Assembly: GCF_000002995.4 (NCBI RefSeq) | Contig: NW_025062475.1 | Location: forward strand, 8,684,187 to 8,748,186 | Origin: Brugia malayi | Lineage: Eukaryota; Nematoda; Chromadorea; Rhabditida; Onchocercidae | Length of the DNA stretch: 64,000 bases | Reading direction: 5' to 3' | Shown here: positions 56,708 through 64,000 of the stretch, one piece after another | How positions within the stretch are numbered: position 1 is the first letter of the stretch | How the letters are laid out: each line of letters opens with the position of its first letter | Notes under the pieces: model-generated | What the model was told of the DNA's origin: nothing | The model's input: the letters and a program-made list of their open reading frames with translations, nothing else | The model's database searches: none | Translations under genes and position numbers: made by a program

Positions 56708-59237
56708 TTAGAGCAGGTTGCCGTTGCATGGGATTTTCTGTTCTTGTGCTGTGTAAATACCTGAAAAGAAATAAGTGTAAATAGATAGATTTGTGTCTCT
56801 AGTTAACAACGCTAGGTTATTCATTCAAATATTTGGTAACAGAAATGTATCAGAAATATGGAGAAAATAGCAACTACCAATTTTAACTTACAAGTAGGAG
56901 ACAGCACACCACGCTGCGATAACTGCAATTCAGAATTAAAACATTGAAATGGTTCCACTGCGCCTGACAGACTAGTGTCATTCATGTTTTTATCTATTCC
57001 AGGTACTTTTTTCAGAAATTTCTGGATATACACCAGAGCAGCTTCGCATTCCTTCACATTTTGGCCAATTATTTCTACAGGAAATACACCGCCATGTCTT
57101 GCCTCTGTGTGCAACTACAACAAGTGTATCGGTGAATAACAAAGATTACACTTTTTTTTTTTTGATAATACCAGTATTCTATTCGTTCGCATTTATAAAA
57201 AATAAACAAAAGACTTTGTCGAGGATTCAAAGTTTGAAGAAGATTTTCTAAATTTTATAAAATACAAGACCGAAATGAAGCAGTTTGTATGCTCCTCGAT
57301 TCTTTTCTTATTTACTCCTCGAATGCCAATTAGGTGCGAAGCTTCAGAAGCAGGCACAGTGAAAGTTAAGCTTTTGTCTGCTTGATCACGTAACATAGCT
57401 TCGCATTCGTCCACTGAAAAGTATTCGTAAATTATTGAAGAGGCTTGATGAATGAATTTATTCACGCAACATTTCAAAAGAATAAGAAATTTACATGTGC
57501 GACAAGATACTTCCGGAACTGATCGTGATACATGCGAGCCACAGCAAACTGTTACGGGAGTTGGCCATTTATGAATTTTCCCAAAATAACTTTCAATTAG
57601 TTCCATTAGCGCTGTCTTTGCAGCTAATGCATTGGCTAACTGTAATTAGAAATTAGCTTGCCAAGCTCATTACACTTCCGTTGAAATGTTTTCCATATTT
57701 TTTAGATAAATTTGTAGCCCGACTTAATGCGCTACTTCTATATGATCTTTACTATGTGTCTTTTGTTCTGATCACCTCTATTATACATTCTTGCAAAAGA
57801 GATGAAAATCATAATGACACTGAATTTAATGCAACAATATGGGTTAAATGTGAATTCTAGTTTTTACGAAGCAATATAGTTATGAAAATATGAAACAAAC
57901 TGCTTGAAACATACGTCTTTGGTGATTATATCAATTTTAGTGTTACCAATTGCATCAGTATCCTTAAAATGTGGTTCAATTACGCAACGATATAAATGTT
58001 CCAAAGCATTTACACTTCGCTTATTGTTTGAAAATAAAAACTGAGCAATTGCACTCGGAATATTCATCAAAATAACGCAAGGTTCTTCATTAGAGCCTTG
58101 CAAAGCTGTGTCTGAAAATATGCAAAAAAACTACACTGACATCAAAAGTGATATTAAGGATTCGAGAGAAAAAATCTGTTATTAAACATAGCAAGAGAGA
58201 TGACGGAAGAGTAAGAGATAAAGTAAACTGGAAAAGAAAAAGTATTAGATAATGAAATGTAGTCACACCAAATTAAACAACATTGTATATTCTTACTTCC
58301 CCATTTATACACGAAACATAATTTAAACTTGCTGTTTTTAAAAGATGCTTTGCGAAGAATCGAAACTACTTTATGGTAAGCACCACAAACTGAGGCTCCA
58401 TTTCCAAAAATACACACGTGACCATTGCTATCTGTCTGCAAAATTAGCCATAGAAAAGTAAGGAAAATATTAAAAACGACAAATGCTTTGCAATTATTTA
58501 AGAAACATACTTTCAACTGCAGTGCTTCCGTTCGGTGTAGAAGAGTCTTAGCATTCAGTTGTATAAGAGCAGCTTCGGAAGGTGATACTTTAAATAAAAA
58601 CTGATAATCTGATTTGGCAGTTAATTCACAAATTTCTATAGCACTGCAAGATTTTAAAAGCATAACAAATTAGAGGAAAATATGAAATTCAATAATCAAC
58701 ATGACATAGTTGTTTAAAGCGCAAAAACAACAACTAATACGATAATAACTAAAAAACCAACTAATTCGAATAAGGTTAAATTCTTATCACCATAGGAAAT
58801 TTTTTTCTTTTTTTTGGACAAAAGTAACATTATTTCCACCACTAACCACTACAAGACGAAAAAATTCAATAACCGCTGAAAATTATTCATTTTCCACGCA
58901 TCGGAAAGTGCTTCTTGGATGAACTTTAGATTCTGCTCCTTCAAACCTTTCACATAAACTGAATCTTCATCAATGATAAATTTTACGTCGTATCTTCTTT
59001 CCAGTTCCAGTAATGCATCACTTGCATCATTACCTAAATTTACAAATTTTTAAAGCTCGACGTTGTAAGCAAATCTTCTGAATTTCTCCAAAAATTTGAA
59101 AATTAAAAGTTAGAAAATATGAATTCAGAAACGTAAGCCTCTCTGTTTTGTCAAAGAAAGAAAAATATTTGACCTGTGACATAAGAAAGGAAAAGTGGTA
59201 ATTCAAACAATAGTTTTGTTGAACAACGTTCCGACAT
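56708..59237 (-). CDS. Divergent KH-domain protein, 9 exons, 418 aa
   Basis: Probable RNA-binding protein. Exons: 59237-59174, 59033-58874, 58643-58511, 58435-58297, 58111-57915, 57639-57495, 57413-57271, 57114-56892, 56760-56708; 1257 nt with all phases matching. One clear KH fold lies in the last third (about residues 295-360): SLTFTVPASEASHLIGIRG with the GxxG loop (GIRG), then KKRIEEHTNCFIS, then VFPVEIIGQNVKECEAALVY. Earlier segments look like degenerate KH halves: YDVKFIIDEDSVYVKG, and FLFKVSPSEAALIQLNAKTL lacking GxxG, followed by GHVCIFGNGASVCGAYHKV. Tandem degenerate KH folds occur in Bicaudal-C/GLD-3 proteins, but sequence by eye does not fix the family. The donor of exon 7 (TCG/GTCTTG) is the weakest junction. 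Confidence 0.75.
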
Positions 59238-60374
59238 CTTACTTTTCTTTCGTACTTAAGTGGGACTAGAACTATTGATTATTAAATTGAAAATTTAAAA
59301 AATAACGAGAAAATTCTATGTTGAAACCATTAAGCTAAGCTATACAAAACCTGACAGGACCTTAGTTGAAATAACTGATCATAATTGAAAAATGATGAGG
59401 ATGAGTTATTCGAAGTTCTCTGAAGTTTTCCGTCACCGGTGGTAATGGAAGAGTACTATTCCATGAGATGAAACTCTTACTATGCTACTATTCACTGATA
59501 ACATTTTCTTTTTCCGAGAAGTGATAAGACTGTATGTATCAGTTAATATAAGTGCATTCACAGACATACCTATAATGCTCCCTAATCTTTTAAATTCAAG
59601 TCTAAAACACAACTTCAATTTTCAATCCAATCAACTTCCCAAAAGTAAAGTCATTGACCCGATTAAGAGAGCTACCCTTAGTCTTCCGCCTTTCTCAGCC
59701 ATACTGGGTAAACGACTGCAGCCATCTCACTGAAACAATTCAAAACTCTCGTCATCACGTAATGCACATTACCCGACCTCATCCCAATTTCGTTTCCATA
59801 TCCTCTTTTCATTTCCGACCTTTTCCCGCCAAAACAGGCAATTTGAAAAACTTATACAAGGTAACAACTATTACATTGTGTCTTGTCCTCTTTATTTTCG
59901 TGGATATCCTCCAGTCAGAAATAATATACTCTGTCTCTTCCAATTTATTTTTTGAAAGTGGTCAAAGAAGTTGAACAGTTTATCAGTGACACCAACTCAT
60001 CTATCACCTTTCTACATAAATCATTATTTAGCACTTTGTGTATTAAGTTTTCTTCTTTACCAGCTGTTCCAACCTTCTCATGCTCGAATCGCTGATGTTT
60101 TCTAATGCCGAGATCGTTGACGATTGCATTTTTACTAAAACTGAATAAAATTAAGTCCCAAATTTACCTTATGCCTTAAGTAAAGATGTGGAACAACCAA
60201 AACTTTCTAAACCAAGTTTTCTGCTAAAAAAATGTAGCCAATCTCGTTGATACCATACTTCAATTACAGTAGTTCAAACACTTCCCTTTTTTAATGCATC
60301 TCCTTTTTATAAAATCTGATTATTTCTTTTGAACATCAAAATACTGAAAAAGATCAACACTAAAGCACAAAGAA
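59238..60374. other. Spacer between KH gene and VPS53
   Basis: About 1.1 kb. It includes a plus-strand open frame (59482-59733, and 59654-59974 in another frame) with no recognisable domain and no exon partners. Treated as non-coding. Confidence 0.5.
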
Positions 60375-63300
60375 TTAAGAACGTTTCAAAAAATTGCCAC
60401 CAATTTCCATATTACAATATTCTCTTGTCCTTACTAGTTTCTTCTCGAATTTAATAAATAAAAATAAAAACCAACGGCGGTTTTCAACAGTTGCTTGTCC
60501 CTCAACACGTGATTTGTATATTTGTATAATACTCGTTTGTTCCTGACGTTTTAATGCCTTCATTTCTAGAACTTTCTGTAACTCCGAAGAATCCGAATCG
60601 GGTAATAGTCGTACATATGTCGTTACAAATTCTTCATGTGAATTTATCTCCGACATAACAATCTAAGATGGATTGAAAGCGAAATAAATTAACCATAAAG
60701 GAGAAAATTTGTTGAAACTGTTACTTAATTTGTTAGTCAATTTTTTGTCTTTCATGTCACATGCATGTTCCACTATTTATTTCCCTTTGGGCAACTCTAC
60801 AGTCATATTGGAAAAAAAATTCTTCATACTACGAAATTTATTGTATGATTACTTCAACAAAAATAATGTTAATAACATATATATACATAAATGCTTATCA
60901 AACAATTGGCCATTTAACTTCTAGAATACAAAAAAAAAAAACTCAAAGAATGACAAAAACAAACTTTGAGTATCATTTCTACTTTTGTCATCGTTCTTAC
61001 TACAACATTTGTGTACATTGTTGGCGGTTTCGTGTTAATAGATGATTCAACCGTTGGCAAAGATAATAAAAAGGTCTTCAATGCATGTGTATCCAAAAGC
61101 AACTGTTCTGCACCAGTGACACCCACTGGACGACACCTGAATTTCAAGCACACTATAAGAAAATAATTTTAAAAAAATTTAGAAAATCAAGTTATAGATA
61201 AATTATACGATAGTGTAATAATAGAAATAAATAGAAATCGCCCAAGAAAATCTTATATTCCTCTATGAAGAGAAATTAAGGAGTAGTAATTAAGGTTAAG
61301 ATTCCACTTGTGACTTTTCTGTCTTATGAAAACGTAGGATTTTCATAGATGCTTTTTACATTACTATTAACATATGCAAACATAATTTCTAATGGTTCTA
61401 ACGAACAATGTAGATAGATTCCAACATTTTGGTGATAATATGCAAGATTTTATTTCTATTGCATCACCTTGACCATATGATTACTGGATGGAAAAACTTG
61501 TTACTGTAATGTGTCATTACTGTAACTTGTATTTTATCCACATTTTCCAACTCTAAATGCATTTTCTCTGAATTACTCTTTCCATTATTTCAATCAGTGA
61601 CATGACCATTCAGTATCTACCTGAATAACGCACCCAGGAATTTATTGACCAACTGCGTAGCAAGCTTCAAACAAAAATATGCGAAATATTTTCGTCTGTC
61701 AACGAAAAAATCCCTTATCGGCGGCACACTCGACCGCAGATGACTTCGTATCGATGAAACATATAGTGACTCGTCACCAACACTCTCTACACCATGCCAA
61801 CTGAAAACATTTTTGATTATTAGGTTCTATTGTTATGAAGATTCTTCGGTACTTAATGAAGACCAGCTATCTAAAAAAGAGTTCATCATGCCACGCAAAA
61901 GCACGTGCTAGTACGAGACCCTTTCCACAGCCGAAAGAAAAGAGAAATGAAAGGCGTAAAAAAATCACTTTTTTTTTACCATCGTTTGCAGGGCAGCATC
62001 ACAACTGGACTCTACATCCTGTACTAATACAGAAAGTGCACTATTTGATATACTGTAGAACAATTCCATTTCCTGATTCAGATCGATGCTCTAAAAAAAT
62101 ACCAGATATGATTCTGTCCCATGTCTAGCGTCTAAAAAGAGTATACTTCTAATATTATCCCACGTATTTTCTATACTTTCTACCGTCAAGTCGTAAATAG
62201 TTTTAAACAGTAGTTTGCATATTCCTTTATTATTACATTTCTCTATAACCTAATAAATTGCAGATTTAGGATAACCATAGCCCGCACAAAAGAAAAATAT
62301 ATGATTTCGTCTTTTTCCCCATTCAACAAGTTAAAGACACTGCATTCACCTGCACTCGTTGTTTTAGTTTTTCTTGCAGTTGCAGTGTTGTTTCAGCGCA
62401 CCAATCAGCAGTAGCAAGTATACAGCATGTAAAAAATTGCTGATCAACTGTTAAACGAACTGCAGCTTCATCCCTGAAAATTTTAAAATGAGTTTATAGA
62501 CGTCCGAAACTGCTATAATGTGACTAGATTTAATTGGACCGTAATTTCGTAACTTCAAGATGAAATAGAAGTTCATCTTGAAATTATGAGACGAAATTTG
62601 AATGGAGAGACAAGTAAACAAATAACAGCACGAAATATCAAAAAATGAACCTCATCAAAGTTTGTAAAATTGAAGCAGACGAAAATTGAGTAGATGATAA
62701 GGATGGCAAGAAAGCTGTTAAACAACCATGAGCATAACCACGAAGACAGCTGCGCAGTACTTCTACGAGATTCCTAAAAGAAAAAAAAAATACTTCTAAG
62801 TAATTCCTTATCAATTGGCTTTGATATCATTCTATAACTGCTTTTCAAATATTACATTACACAAAGTAGTAAGTTTTCTTAAGGTGATGGACACTATCAA
62901 TGGATGGCAAAATGGGATTTTTCCTCAAACGGTACTAATGACATCTCAAAGACAAGTGGTAACGAATGGTTAATTCGAAGAAAGCAAAAGCTGAGATAAT
63001 ATAACTCCAAACCTTAGTAAAGAATTTGGATTGGAACTGAGTTTTGTTGATTCGGCAATTATTTTCTTCAACAAAAGGAACATATCGGCAGATGATGGAA
63101 GTGGATATGCATGAGATGCAGTTTCTCGGGTTGGTCGTTCAGCACCACTCCTAATTCTAATGATGCATTCCTCTAGAAAACTATCCAAGTTTTTCTTTTG
63201 AGCTGCCACAAATACATCCATATACTTGTCAAATACTTGCCAAATGATCTGAATTGAATGTTAGAATCTTAGTTTCTACATCATAGTTTCTATATCGGCG

Positions 63301-63831
63301 AGAAAATTTTATTTCTCATGGCCTTATTTATACATTCTGGTTACTTTTAACGCTTTTTTCTTCAGATATGATCAGTCTAAACCAATAATAAAACAATGAT
63401 AAAACCAATAATTAAACAACTGTTTAAATTCCATGCCTAATGAAATACCTAACCATTTCCTAAATTAAACAATTGTTTAATTTCATAAAATGTTGGGTGT
63501 TTCACAAATGCAGTTTAAATGTTCAATAAAACAATACAACAATTTCCCAACGAAGTCATGATTGCAACGTTAACTGTTTTATTGATGAAACTTTCTGACA
63601 ATGAGCAAACAGCAATATCTTCTCGACTGTTCGATGATTTTTTCTAATGAAATATTCACATCAAATTTTATGAGTCAAAGAGAACAAACCTTTTCGAAGT
63701 TGTAACCTTCTTTTGCTGGGAATCTTTTGCAAAGTAGATTTTCAAACATCACTGTATGATTGATGGCATGCGCGAGTACTTTATAATCAAGTTCTAACCA
63801 ACGTCTCGACATCATTCGTTCCAACATCCCT
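60375..63831 (-). CDS. vps-53: VPS53, GARP/EARP tethering complex subunit, C-terminal 461 aa; 5' part beyond right edge
   Basis: Subunit of the GARP complex (endosome to trans-Golgi retrograde transport) and of EARP (endocytic recycling). Exons: 63831-63690, 63248-63013, 62773-62651, 62473-62350, 62090-61969, 61800-61621, 61136-60965, 60662-60375; all phases match. Conserved text: LPSSADMFLLLKKII, CCILATADWCAETTLQLQEK, SVLVQDVESSCDAAL, VGDESLYVSSI, VGVTGAEQLLLDTHALK, YTNVVVRTMTKVEMILK, FVTTYVRLLPDSDSSELQKV then KALKRQEQ. These align in order with animal VPS53. The last exon reads through to a stop at 60375 (FLKRS). The bases from 63832 to the edge look like intron, and upstream exons lie outside the window. 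Confidence 0.93.
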
Positions 63832-64000
63832 CTGATAAATTGTGCGATGAAAGATATGAAAAATTGAAGGCAACACTTTAAGATAATTATAATCAGATAT
63901 TATTATAATCTGATATTGTTCTTCCCATTTTTATTTATTTAGATGAATTTGTGTAGATGTTTATTGTAGATATTGTATTTGCAGAAATTCAGAAAATCCA

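Noticed and set aside
59482..59974. Plus-strand open frames between the KH gene and VPS53
   Set aside because: No recognisable domain, no good splice partners, and composition typical of non-coding DNA here.

Overview
The window is nuclear DNA from a nematode, most likely a spirurid/filarial-type species. It is strongly AT-rich, and nearly every gene is cut into small exons by introns mostly of 50-700 bp. Acceptors of the TTTCAG/TTTTAG type are used throughout, and several start codons sit 5-14 nt behind such an acceptor, as expected for spliced-leader trans-splicing. No prokaryotic, organellar or viral gene was seen. The genus is an inference from style and gene content; the window has no rRNA or mitochondrial marker. 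Gene models below were built by joining exons so that reading phase is kept; none was tested against transcripts.

Left third (1-16.6 kb, minus strand): the 5' part of a very large secreted or matrix protein. It has a signal peptide, an RLKR site, a Cys-rich leader, a Sushi domain, two EGF-like modules, then interleaved Ig and fibronectin type III domains running off the left edge. This layout resembles mesocentin/DIG-1 of C. elegans. Next comes about 16 kb without a recognisable gene (16.6-33.05 kb), holding microsatellites and AT-rich DNA.

Middle (33-47 kb): a complete casein-kinase-1/TTBK-type kinase gene on the plus strand (8 exons, 355 aa), an unrecognised minus-strand gene or gene pair encoding a small Cys-rich protein, and a complete minus-strand gene for RPB2, the second-largest subunit of RNA polymerase II. 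Two RPB2 introns appear to be GC-AG introns.

Right third (47-64 kb): divergent from RPB2 lies an INO80E-like chromatin-remodelling subunit with a long Gln-rich N-terminus (541 aa). It is followed in the same direction by uracil-DNA glycosylase (289 aa). On the minus strand follow a Gly-rich, SAYF-repeat protein resembling the sperm-specific class Q family (337 aa, with an internal 30-bp tandem repeat), a divergent KH-domain protein (418 aa), and the C-terminal 461 residues of VPS53, the GARP/EARP tethering subunit, running off the right edge.

The genes form no single pathway. They are a mixture of housekeeping loci (RPB2, INO80E, UNG, VPS53), a tissue-architecture gene, and at least one likely male-germline gene (SSQ-like), with the CK1 kinase as a possible second. 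Nothing here is a new defence or mobile system. The most unusual signals are the two GC-AG introns, the composite SAYF/TAIG repeat protein, the orphan Cys-rich locus, an exon-like duplication upstream of INO80E, and an RGD motif assembled across a splice junction.
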